From Intoshia linei (Eukaryota; Orthonectida; Rhopaluridae), in assembly GCA_001642005.1 (NCBI GenBank), contig LWCA01000158.1, positions 1 to 46,707 of the forward strand: a DNA stretch of 46,707 nt. The letters run 5' to 3'. The position numbers and the translations under genes were made by a program. Shown here piece after piece: positions 10,073 through 21,078 of this stretch; position 1 is the stretch's first letter, and the number at the start of each line of letters is the position of its first letter. The notes beneath the pieces are model-generated. The model saw nothing but the letters and a program-made list of their open reading frames with translations. It was not told the DNA's origin and did not search any database.

Positions 10073-13000
10073 GATTATCCAAAAGTTTATTCGGCGTTTG
10101 CAATGAAAAAAAACTGCCATGTTGAAACCAGAGAACGAGTGTACAATTTAGTAGGAAAAATTTTATACATGCCTCCAAAGGATAAGACCATTGTTAGATT
10201 ATTTGATGATATTTCTGATCTTATTTGTCAAGTAGCTGACAAGGTAATTTCATGATTAATATCAAATTAAATTTCTGAGTATTTTCAACGGCAAATAAAT
10301 TACATCCAATTTTATTTTTACGAAGGATATCGAAAACGTGGTAGCATTTTTTTCTTATAAAACATTTTTCAGCTACACTTAATCAATTTAAGCGTTAGTA
10401 AAAGTGGATTTTTCTTTTAAGGGTTGGTTAAATGGATTTTTAGTAAAATTGTTGGATTTAAGAATATTCTCTAAAAATATATAAATGTAACATCAATTTA
10501 AAAATATATTGCGCTGCAACTTTGGGAAGGCTAGTTTATGGAAAGATAGGATTTAACAAATTTTTTACACGTTTAGATCTTGTCTAATATTAACAGTACC
10601 GAACTCGCCGTATCGAGACCCCTTTTCGGTGTCTATTTTTCATTTTCTGGTGCCCTCGACCTTCATACGTACTGTAGGTTCGGCTCTGAATATTAATACA
10701 ATATAATTCATTTTTTTGAGATTTTTATTAATTTTTAAATATTGGAAAGTCATGTGATAAGACTCATTAGATTATAAATGCAGTTTATTGTAGATTATTT
10801 AGTAAGAGATTAAATAGGGGACAAAATTTTCTGACTAAATATTTTTTAGCAATACCATTCAATATAAACATTTATTTTTGCAATCATTGCAAGGTTTGAT
10901 GCCAAATATGCTATCCTTGATTTAAATAGATTAAATTTTAATTTTATAAAATATGACTCAGATTTTAATTCAAAAAAAATAAACTGCATCTAGAATCTAG
11001 AATCTAGATAAATTTAACTGACAAAACTGCAAACATTTGATTTACAATATGGGAAAACAATATTTATCAATGTAATTATTTTAGGCAGAATTTTTAAGAA
11101 ATGTTTATCCAAATGAACAATATAGAAATCATTGCTCCGCCATTGTATCAAATATGTTAACTGTTGTTGAAGAGTATTATTTTTATGTTTATATGTGCAA
11201 TTTACATTTTAAATTTTTGGGTTTAATTAAATTTTAAACAGAAGTAATAGGTGGTAAATATTTTCAGTAACACCCAACAAATTTAAAATGTTTACTATTT
11301 TGTAGCTACCTTTGCGCCAAAATCTTAGTCGGTCTCAATGGAAAAAAGGTTCAGAAAACTGCTCTACGTTTTCTTCTTTTTTACAATTTTCACAAAATTT
11401 TTTCCATGGGTCGCTGGGATAGATTATACAGATACATATCACATCTATATCGAAGTTGCAGTTACAGTTAAATTATAATTCGGAATCAGAGTTGTTAAAA
11501 ATATAGTAATCGTCGCATCAAAATTATAATGTCTATTTATTGTCAATTAACTATAACCATTGACCAGCTTTATATCACTGATGTTGACATTGAAATTAAT
11601 ACTAAAACTAAATTTTTAGTCTATTAACTTTAAAAAAATTGATAAATTTTAGATTAAACACAAATTTCGCATTATATGAAAAGTTGAAGAAATTATTAGA
11701 TTCCAACGTGTTGGATGAAACAGATTCCCTTGTTGCAAAATCTTTTATTCGTGATTTTGAATCCAGTGGAATTAATTTGTCTGGAGATTTTGTATTTTTA
11801 TTTTTATTTCAAGAAAAATTGATTTTTAGAAAAAATTGTATATAAATTATCAAAAGAAAATAGAAAGTAGTGGTAATGAATTGTGTAATATGTCTCAAAT
11901 TTGTATTAAGCCTCATCGACTTATTCACAAGTATTTTTATAATATTTTTAAATGTAATGAAATTAAATTTTAGAAGAAAAAAATATCCCATAAAAATGGT
12001 GGAAGATAATTTATATTCTAAAAATCCGAATATACGCGAAAAAGCTTATAATATGCTATATCATGTTGACATGAATAATTATCATACAGAAAATTTAAAA
12101 AAATTATTAAAATATCGATCTAAATTAGCAAATGTTACAAACTATACAAATTACTTTAATCGTACATTGGAACACTCAATTTTAAAAACTCGAGGTTATT
12201 AATATTACAACAATATAAATATATAACAATTTCAAAAACAATTAAATTTAAATAACGCATATTCTATTTGTACCAAAAAATAAAATCTTACATAAAAATC
12301 ACTATTCACTATAATCAATCTTTTAAAGTAATGGTTCCCAAACGTGTGAAGACAATTTTTACTTTAATTTCTAGAACCATTAATTATATCAAATTTTTTG
12401 TTTTGCAATGTTGTTAATGAAATATTTTTTTAAAAAATTAATTAATTAATTAACAGTAATTAAATAAACAGTAAATTACTTATTTTTTTATTTTAATTTT
12501 TAATACAATACTTTAAAATATAGTTGAAGCATTCCTCTCGTCAAAATAATGATATATGGTTTATTTACTTATATACTTTCTTCTTCCATAGTCCCAGTTT
12601 CTAATTGATACAAAAAATGAACCGATAAACCACATTTAAATGTTATCAAACAATATTACCCATATCCCTGTTTTTAAAGCTTTGTAAAAATTATTATAAG
12701 AAACCATTTTGAATTTAGCTAAAAATTTAAAAAAAACACCCTAAAGCACTTTTTTATACTAAATTGACCCTAAATTTCTTGAAACGATTGGCAAAAATGA
12801 CAATCTTTTTTTGAATAGTGGCTATCTCAATTTAAAGTCTATGTATTAAATTTAGAATCTGTACATCAATTTTTATCAACAATAAACGAGAATTTGAAAC
12901 CTAATTTAAAAAAACTATTCGAAAATATGTCTCATAATTGCAATATTGACAAGATAAAAGTTTCGGATATAATGTATATCAATTACAAATTATCAAATAA

Positions 13001-16000
13001 GTACATGAATCATAAGTCTAACAAATCTTTTCAAAATTGTATAAACTCACTGCATGATTTGTATAATAAATTATTTGGAATCTCTTTTAATTTAATCAAG
13101 GATAGTGAAAATTATCCCGATATCTATTATTTGGTACATTTTTTTGTTTTTTATGTTATTTTATTTTATATTATTTTTTTCCATTACTTTAGCAAATCAA
13201 TGATGCAAATTCGTATTTAGGGACAATATATTTGGATTTATTTAGTCGACCTGGGAAAATTTATCAAGTAAATTTTGAATTTTTTGTCTTTTACTATATT
13301 TATTTAGGATTGCCATTTCACTATCCGAGGTGGTCGTAAAATCAATGAATATCTTTATCAAGTATTTAAAACTGATTCAAACGATTTATTAATTTAAGAG
13401 TCCCATTGTTGCTTTATGCTTGAATGTCAATCCAAACCATGCCAATCCATTAAATGTTGACTTTGATTTTTTGCAACAAAAAAATTTATTTCATGAATTT
13501 GGTCACGCTATTCATTCCATTTTGGGTAGAACAAAATATCAACAAGTAACTGGTTTTTTTTGTTATTTTCGATACTAAATTTAATGATTTAGGAACTCGA
13601 TGTAGTACTGATTTTGCTGAAATTCCTTCCACGTTTATGGAAAATTATGTAGAGTATCCCCAAAATAATCAGCCGTCAGTGGATGAAAAAAATTTTAAAT
13701 TATTTGTAATTTTACTTAGTTATACTAGACTCCAGAGTCTAGATTAGTGGTTCCCAATTGATACAACTTCACGATTTTCAATTTATCAAAAAAATTTTCG
13801 TTACCCACTCAAATTATTTTTATTATTAAAAATAGATAAGTAAATTATACACATTATTTTGAAAATCAAATTAGTTCGACAATTTAAAAAAATAATCTAA
13901 TACGGATTTTAAAATCGTAAATATTATCATAAATTTAAATTAAAAAAAATATATCTTTAGAGCCAAAACCACAAATGACCATTTTTTTAATGAAAACAAC
14001 CCTAGAATTTAAAACAATTTACAGTTGGTACAGTTTTATTATGTTAACACACACCAAAAATTTAATTATGAATAAGTTACCCCTTCACGGTCAAAAAAGC
14101 ATTTTAGTATTCATATATTTTTTTTCCGAAATGTTTTATTAAAACAAAAAATATGAAATAATTAACAGTCACAAAATTAAAAAAAAAAAATTATTCTAAT
14201 AGACCTCATTCCAGATGATATAAATACAAAATTTCAACACCAGAAATCTACGCATTCCCGGTGAAAAATAATTTTTAATATATTATCAACCAATATTTTT
14301 CAAATACAGTGCACCCCTCTGATAACAAACATTTAGTCATCATTTTTTGCCAAGTTCGTTATTGAAAGATAACGAACAAAATATGTAACAAATAATATTT
14401 AAAATTAATTTATTGCTTTGAAGACAAAAAATCTACAATGGACTTTTTTTTTTCCTTATTTCATGATGAAAGTTTTCAATAACGGAAGAGCTTTTTAAAA
14501 TGGTATTAACTGTTCCAAGAGATATTTGATATTTTTCAACTAAATCTCTGTTTGTAATTTTGATTATTCTCTGCAAATGAAATGAGTTCATTTTTCTCTT
14601 TGTAGGTTAATCGAATCCTTTTCTTGCCATTATTATTTTTTTAATGTTCATTATCTAAGGGGAAAGTTAAATAAAAATTAATAAAACCTGTCCGTTGTTC
14701 GTTATTGAAAAAATAATTAAATTAATTATAAATCAAAGCAGTCACGTGCAAAAATAAACTTTTATGTATAGTTAATGCTTATATAGATTTATTATCGCAT
14801 TTATCTATAGAGATTGATTAATAAGTCGCTAATTACTAAAGTTCATTAACAAGAGGGTTTGTTATCAAGGGGTCCACTGTATTTCGATTAAAATAAAAAT
14901 TGAAAATGTAAATATTGATCCTACAATTTCAAAAAGAAATGTGCATTGAACGTCTACACATTTCCAATAAAGAAATATGGGTGAAAATCTATATAATTTA
15001 TTCCTTCGCAATTTTTCAATCTCAAATTCTCATTTTCAAAACATTTTATTTAAAATTTAAATTAATACTAGAACAACGAATTACTAAAAGTAATACAACT
15101 TTGTTATTATTATTTTTATATTTATTACAATCCTTTGNAGTGACGCCTTCACCGTCAAAAAAGGATTTTAGTATTCATATATTTTTTTCCGAAATATTTT
15201 ATTAAAACATAAACTGTGAAATAATTAACGGTCCGAAAATTAAAAAAAAGAGATTATTCTGATAGAACTTATTCCAGGTGATATAAATACAAAATTTCAA
15301 CCCCAGAAATCTACCTATTACCGGTGAATAATAATTTTTAATATATTATCAACCAATATAATTCAAATATTTCGATTAAAATATAAATTGAAAAGGTAAA
15401 TATTGGTCCTACAGTTTCAAAAAAAAATGTGCATGGAACGTCTACACATTTCCAATTAAGAAATATGGGTGAAAGTCTATATAATTCATTTCTTCGGAAT
15501 TTTTTTCATTGGTACGCAACTTTTTTAATTTCAAATTCTCATTTTCAAAACATTTTGTTTAAAATTTAAATTAAAACTACAACAATTACAAAAAGTAATA
15601 CAACTTTGTTATTATTATTTTTATATTTATTACAATCCTTTGCAATATTATTAAAACTCATTTGAAATATGNACGAATTACTAAAAGTAATACAACTTTG
15701 TTATTATTATTTTTATATTTATTACAATCCTTTGCAATATTATTAAAACTCATTTGAAATATGTTTAAAGTGCTGGTTCCGTTAATTATTATTTTAAGTA
15801 TTTATTAAATTGGTACTGAATATATATTATCACATTGAAAATGANAAATTAATAAAACCTGTCCGTTGTTCGTTATTGAAAAAATAATTAAATTAATTAT
15901 AAATCAAAGCAGTCACGTGCAAAAATAAACTTTTATGTATAGTTAATGCTTATATAGATTTATTATCGCATTTATCTATAGAGATTGATTAATAAGTCGC

Positions 16001-17388
16001 TAATTACTAAAGTTCATTAACAAGAGGGTTTGTTATCAAGGGGTCCACTGTATTTCGATTAAAATAAAAATTGAAAATGTAAATATTGATCCTACAATTT
16101 CAAAAAGAAATGTGCATTGAACGTCTACACATTTCCAATAAAGAAATATGGGTGAAAATCTATATAATTTATTCCTTCGCAATTTTTCAATCTCAAATTC
16201 TCATTTTCAAAACATTTTATTTAAAATTTAAATTAATACTAGAACAACGAATTACTAAAAGTAATACAACTTTGTTATTATTATTTTTATATTTATTACA
16301 ATCCTTTGCAATATTAGTAAAATTCACCTAAAATATGTTTATAAAGTGCTAATTCCGTTAATTATTGATACATAATTGGTATTTTTAAGTATTTATTAAA
16401 TTGGTACTGTCAGACGCATGCGTATCGAGCAAGGAGACCCACCCAACAGTACTGAAGATATATTATTACATTAAAAATAACAAAATAGGTTTTTATAATT
16501 TTATTTTTTTTGGAATTTATGCTATTTATGACAAATTTTTAATGAGTGTTTTTACTTTATTGTTAAGATTATACAACTCATTCTGTCTAATAAATTATTT
16601 CTTTAATTTTATTTTTTCTGGAATTTATGCTATTTATGACAATTTTTAGGATTGGACGTTTTTAATTTATTTTAATGTTGTACACACATTCTGTCTAATA
16701 AATAAAAAAAATGAGATAACTATTGTTTATAAAATTCTTTACGCAAATGTTAATAAAAAAAATTAAGATGGAATAATTTACTTTAAAGTAAAAAGTAATG
16801 TGATATGAGATTGATACCCACCTGTTGGGAACTGCTGGTCTAGACAATGAACTAGACATTATTGAATTTTATTTTAGGAAATGCACAATAATATAATTTA
16901 TTCATTAACTGATATAAATTTACATTCTTCAACCTGCAATTCGAATCAAGATATTATTAAAATAATTGAAAATGTTTACAAACAATATTCAGATATTGAA
17001 TATATTGACAAAACAGTATTTTTAAAAATTGATGCATTTTTTTAATTTATAGATTTGGCCTATACGATTTCCGCATATTTATCAATATGGTTCAAAATAC
17101 TTTTCCTACATTTTGGCTAAATCAATCGCATGCATTATTAAGCAAAGTACAAGTATGGATATTAATTCGAGGTTAATATTCACTGTATTTATTTTTTATT
17201 GTATGTTTGTTGTTTAGGGAATTTGGTCAGCATTTTCGTGACAAGTTTTTGATTTATGGCGGAGAACGTGATCCAGTAATTTTAATAGAAGGTAAAGTTA
17301 TTTTTTCCATTTACCAAATTTAGATCTTATCAATAAACCACTCACCGTTGAGATGTTGTCTGATGCGTTGTTGCAAGATTTTGTTTGA
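10073..17388 (+). CDS. MIPEP: Mitochondrial intermediate peptidase (M3 metallopeptidase), 5' end not found
   Basis: Fourteen exons: 10073-10243, 11085-11173, 11653-11791, 11830-11930, 11974-12194, 12856-13133, 13193-13267, 13308-13361, 13399-13552, 13593-13705, 16878-17015, 17053-17171, 17218-17291 and 17324-17388. They join in phase to 596 residues. This is the mitochondrial octapeptidyl aminopeptidase that trims imported precursors. The zinc site NLFHEFGHAIHSILGR (HExxH) is intact, followed by TGTRCSTDFAEIPS. Other family blocks include FDDISDLICQVAD, DCHFTIRGGRK, YGSKYFSYILAKSIA, YGGERDPV and the C-terminal SDALLQDF. The N-terminal targeting peptide and first exon were not located. Several introns are 36-38 nt, but the intron 13706-16877 contains a hAT-bounded repeat block of about 3 kb. 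Next to it the protein is about 20 residues shorter than expected. In the first exon a second frame reads LFGVCNEKK, matching the family's FGV block, so a 1-nt slip in the A8 run near 10105 is possible. Confidence 0.92.
10590..10700. other. GC-richer segment in a MIPEP intron
   Basis: Within intron 10244-11084 a short segment with ctcgccgtatcgagacccc and taggttcggctctg is much less AT-rich than its surroundings. Short inverted matches (agtaccgaac against cagagccgaac) hint at a small transposon remnant. No coding signal is present. Confidence 0.3.
14307..14879. mobile_element. pogo/Tigger-like Tc1/mariner element, 573 bp, TA target site
   Basis: Inverted ends cagtgcacccctctgataac and, read from the right, cagtggaccccttgataaca are flanked by TA at 14305-14306 and 14880-14881. 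The host repeat reads caaata before and tatttcg after. The uninterrupted repeat copy near 15364 reads caaatatttcg, a precise empty site with one TA. An incomplete transposase relic lies on the minus strand (separate entry). Confidence 0.85.
14430..14640 (-). pseudogene. Relic of a pogo/CENP-B-type helix-turn-helix transposase N-terminus
   Basis: Read on the minus strand, this gives RKRIRLTYKEKNELISFAE and then, after a frame shift, RDLVEKYQISLGTVNTILK. This resembles the N-terminal DNA-binding helix-turn-helix shared by pogo/Tigger transposases and CENP-B (basic segment, then VxxKYxIxxxTVxxIL). A frameshift with an in-frame stop and the lack of any DDE domain show that it is dead. It sits inside the TA-flanked element, which supports the pogo assignment. 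Confidence 0.6.
14675..15137. repeat. 463-bp block repeated identically at 15846-16308 (assembly duplication)
   Basis: Every base I compared between 14675-15137 and 15846-16308 is the same. The first copy ends directly at an N (15138) and the second begins directly after an N (15845). Old repeats would have diverged, so this is most simply one genomic segment represented twice. The identical hypothetical reading starting MILQFQKEMCIERL in both copies is a consequence and not a gene. Confidence 0.85.
15139..15844. repeat. Family A repeat copy between single N joins
   Basis: This segment starts gtgacgccttcaccgtcaaa and carries the uninterrupted family A sequence, including the empty site of the pogo-like element near 15364. 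Another N at 15672 separates two nearly identical stretches of about 90 bp (15582-15671 and 15673-15763). No genes. Confidence 0.7.
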
Positions 17389-18335
17389 TTATTTTGGACA
17401 TGTATTTATTGTGCAACAAAGTTATTAAATATTTACAATTTTATTTCTATATTTTTATTTATATAGAATGTTTTATAACGTTAATTTCATTTACTTATTT
17501 CAATACTTTTATAATACTTTTCTAATTTAAGTAAATAAACGATAATATGCGAATAAAAAGTTTTTTTACATATTAAATTTAGATTTTTTAATGAATAATA
17601 TTAACATCAATTAAAAGCCATCTAATTACAAAAAAAATTAAGTTTTCATCATTCCTAGAGTTTATTACATCAATTTTAGTTATTAGAAAATGAATATAGT
17701 CATAATATTTAAAAAAAAATGATAGTTGATATTGGTATATCCAGTAATTTTATCAATCAGTGCAAGTGTGTTTGTAAACCATTTACGACTTTCAAACAGA
17801 TTTACGAATTTGTTTGAATTTATTTCAAAAATTTTTATCGGTCGCGAAATAATTTTTACTAATTAAAAGTCAAATTATTACGATTTTTATTAATTTTTTT
17901 TGTAGTATTGCCTAGTATTTCGCTTTAATGGTCAGCGATAAATTTAAATAAAATAAGATTAAAATAACTATTTTAAGTTAATAAATGTGTCTACAATGTG
18001 TTTATTAAAAATATCAAATGAAAAGTGTTGGAGAAGTGGCAAATTAACTAGAAAATTAGCAAATTCCTCAAAATTAGGGCTGTTCTTTTACAATTGAATA
18101 ATTTAAAACGAGACAAAATACGGGTCAAAATAAAATAGTCATACCAATTTACAGAATGATTGAATTTCTTTGTTTCTTATCGTTAAGAAGTTTGCACAAA
18201 TGAATAATGTAGCGTTACTTATTAATTTTTATATTCTATTTATATAACACATGATTTTGAATTGATTAATATCTTAAATACTGAAACATTATCATAGTAA
18301 AATTTATTCATTTGCTTTATATATAATTTGACAAT
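17389..18335. other. Intergenic region upstream of innexin A
   Basis: This is AT-rich sequence between the MIPEP stop and the innexin A start codon. It should hold the 3' end of MIPEP and the promoter of innexin A, but I see no recognisable promoter element, RNA gene or repeat copy. Confidence 0.5.
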
Positions 18336-20851
18336 ATGCAAAAACTTATGCGATTGGCCACTAGGTCACCAAACGTACAACCTAAAAGGTTATTTGCGAC
18401 AATTTAAAAGTTAAATTACATATTTCAGATTCGACGATGCTATAGACCGGTTAAATCATTATTATACACTCATCATTTTAATTTTATTTGCCTTCATTGT
18501 AACAATGCATTCATATGTTGGAAAATCCATTATATGTTGGGCACCAAAACATTTTACCAAGAGTCACATTTTATATTCAAATAGTTATTGTTGGGTTAGA
18601 AATACTTATTTTCTCAATTTCATGGACCCTATACCCCAACGAGACGAACCAAAAGATTACATATTGTACTACCAATGGATACCTTTCATATTTATGGGAC
18701 AAGCAATGCTGTTTAACATTCCCAACGTGTTTTGGAGAACAATGAATTCGAAAGCTGGTGTAGATTGTGACGATATCCTACAAACAACCTATAATTATGT
18801 AGAATCAAACAAAACTAGTAAATCTGAAAAATATTTAAATCTCATTTTAACTCAAACTGACAGATTTTTAACAAAGTCCAAAAAAATTGATGTCACAAAG
18901 GGTTTTATTGAAAAATTCAGAAAAATGGTGCTATCAACTTGTAATCCATTTAGCAGTAAATCCTATGGTCATTATCTTTTCACAATTTACATTTTAACAA
19001 AAGTTTTGTACATTATAAATATTACAGTTCAGATATTAGTACTTAACCAATTATTTTCCAATAAGTATAATCTGTTTGGATGGGACATGCTCAATGCCAT
19101 GATTAGTAATGATGAAACAACAGTTTTTAATAACAGCACCTTTCCACGTGTAACAATGTGTGATATCAAAATTCGACGATTAGGAAACGTTCAAGATTAC
19201 ACTTTACAGTGTGTTTTACCTGTCAATTTGTATACGGAAAAAATGTACGCTTTTTTGTATTTTTGGTTTTTTATAGTTGTATTTATGGATGTTGTCAATT
19301 TGATGGTCTGGCTGGGTGTAGGGTTTTCCAAAAAAGATAGATATAGATACATTACTAATCATTTAAAGGATGCATCAATTAAAAAGAGTGTACACGTCAA
19401 GGAATTCATTTTTGGATATCTTAGGTTGGATGGAATTTTGCTCTTGAAACTTATTGGTCACAATACATCTAGCTTGGTATATTTAATCCTTGTATTTATT
19501 GTACATTGTACTTTCGTTTATTTTGATTTATATATGACTGAAGAGATTTACACTCTATTTTACATAATTTACTATGATCTATTTTTATTGAGATGCAAAC
19601 TGAGTTAAAACGGTGCAATATTTTGATCATAATATTTCTTTAGTCGATATTTTCATATCGTTAGTACTCAGTGACAGCTAATGATTTTATTGCGGATGGT
19701 GAAGATTTAAACAAGTTTAGAATAATTTCGTAATTAAGAAAAAGACTAGGGAATCTACATAAAAGAAAAAATATATACCTTATATATATATATACTAGTC
19801 ACTTTAACCGAGCTCATTCAATTTTGGCTATTGTATATTTTGAGGTTCATAAAAATCTTTATATTCAGTAAACATCATAAAAACTAAACAAAAAATCTTA
19901 TGTTTCATTTTTAAAAAAAAAAGTCATGTGGGTTTTTGAACATGAAAATTACGTGAAAACCTTTTTTGATGTTACCATTTATGATACTGCTTAAGAATTT
20001 AAAAACCATTCCAGAATTTATGTTGTATAAAATTATAAGACTTTCTTAATTTTTATAAAAAAGGGTAATTTGGGGTTTTGGCTGTGAAGATATAAGATTT
20101 TGAAATTAAAAATTATACTAATATTGATGAATTTAAAAACTTTTCATTAGAATATGTAATTTTTATAATTCTAGGACTGGTTTGAATTTAAAACAAAGGA
20201 TAATTGGGGTTTTTAACCTTGAAGGACTCAATTTCTAAAATTGAAATTTGTGATAAAACATCACTCTGGAAAAACGGTTATAAGAATATGGAATTTGTAA
20301 AACTCGACTCCGATTTTAAAAAAATATATTCGCTGCTACGGATTTTAAAATCATAAACATTATCGTAAATTTAAATTTAAAAAAATTTTATCTTCAGGGC
20401 CAAAACCCCAAATGACCCTTTTTTTTTAATGAAAACAGCTCTAGAATTTAAAAAAATTTACAGGTGGTACAGTTGTATCCTGTTAACACACACAATGACG
20501 ACTTTACGGTCAAAAAAGCATTTTAGTATTCATATATTTTTCACTCACCGAAAGCAGATACTGAAATATATATTATCACGTTAAAAAAATAATAAACTAA
20601 AAATTCAACTACATCATGTATACTAATTTATAATAATAATTATCACTATAATTTATTTTAACATTGAAATTTTAATTAATTGCACTTTTTTATAGACGGT
20701 AAATATAATTTTACAAGGATTATGGAAAAAATTTATGTTTAGTAAAATAAACACATTTAATAAAAAAGATGAAAAAACCGAAAATCAAAATTTGGCACCG
20801 GCATCTCTAACAGAAAATGAAAAGTTAATCAATGATATAGTTTCAGAATAA
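18336..20851 (+). CDS. Innexin A (gap-junction channel protein)
   Basis: Exons 18336-18388, 18429-19476 and 20696-20851 join in phase to 418 residues. Innexins form invertebrate gap junctions and pannexin-like hemichannels in the plasma membrane. The protein opens MQKLMRLATRSP, then RFDDAIDRLNHYYTL leads into the first membrane segment. The first extracellular loop has YVGKSIICWAPKHFTKSH with two cysteines (C54, C72). The family signature YYQWIPF is at residues 98-104 in the second membrane segment. The second extracellular loop has C262 and C279, followed by the fourth membrane segment and LLLKLIGHN. The last exon encodes TVNIILQGLWKKF and a hydrophilic tail ending DIVSE. Intron 1 is 40 nt; intron 2 is 1,219 nt and filled with repeats. 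Reading on without splicing the last intron gives a false C-terminus. Innexin B, downstream, has the same intron positions. Confidence 0.95.
19790..20560. repeat. Family B modular repeat in the large intron of innexin A
   Basis: Variants of a module recur about every 130-150 bp: gggtaatttggggttttggc near 20068, ggataattggggtttttaac near 20198, and an inverted version near 20400 (gccaaaaccccaaatgaccc). The block ends in gttaacacacac and runs directly into the start of family A (acggtcaaaaaagc) at about 20513. The same family B to family A junction is seen near 14046-14100. Related copies lie near 22810-23080, 27840-28110, 29880-30240, 36300-36500, 38480-38760 and 42030-42400. Confidence 0.65.
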
Positions 20852-21078
20852 ACTATTAACACACATTATTAAGTGTGAATAATATGAATATTAGGGTGAC
20901 AAATAGCCTAAAAATATTACGTTGAGAGTTGTTAATTTAAAATTACTGGTTATATTAAAAATCTTTTTACTTTGAAAATAGTTAAAGAGTAAGTTTACAT
21001 ATTGATGTAAGGCTCGATACGCATGCCGACCGTCAATACTCAATATTTTCAAATTAATAATTTTTTTTTAGGTATGTT

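Larger units (their letters stand above)
13745..16837. mobile_element. hAT-bounded composite insertion in a MIPEP intron
   Basis: The left end tagtggttcccaattg and the right end, read inverted as cagcagttcccaacagg, form hAT-like terminal repeats. They are flanked by gtctagat (13737-13744) and gtctagac (16838-16845), a 7-of-8 match to an 8-bp target duplication. The inside holds family B and family A repeat sequence, a nested pogo-like element, and blocks joined by single N characters. No hAT transposase is recognisable here. The true length is uncertain because part of the interior is an assembly duplication. Confidence 0.65.

Noticed and set aside
14915-15205. 96-codon open frame starting MILQFQKEM, repeated at 16086
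   Set aside because: It is family A repeat sequence, and the second copy comes from the assembly duplication around the N characters.
19477-19608. Innexin A open frame continuing to the stop at 19608
   Set aside because: The conserved TVNIILQGLWKKF follows only after splicing from 19476 to 20696; the read-through tail is intron.
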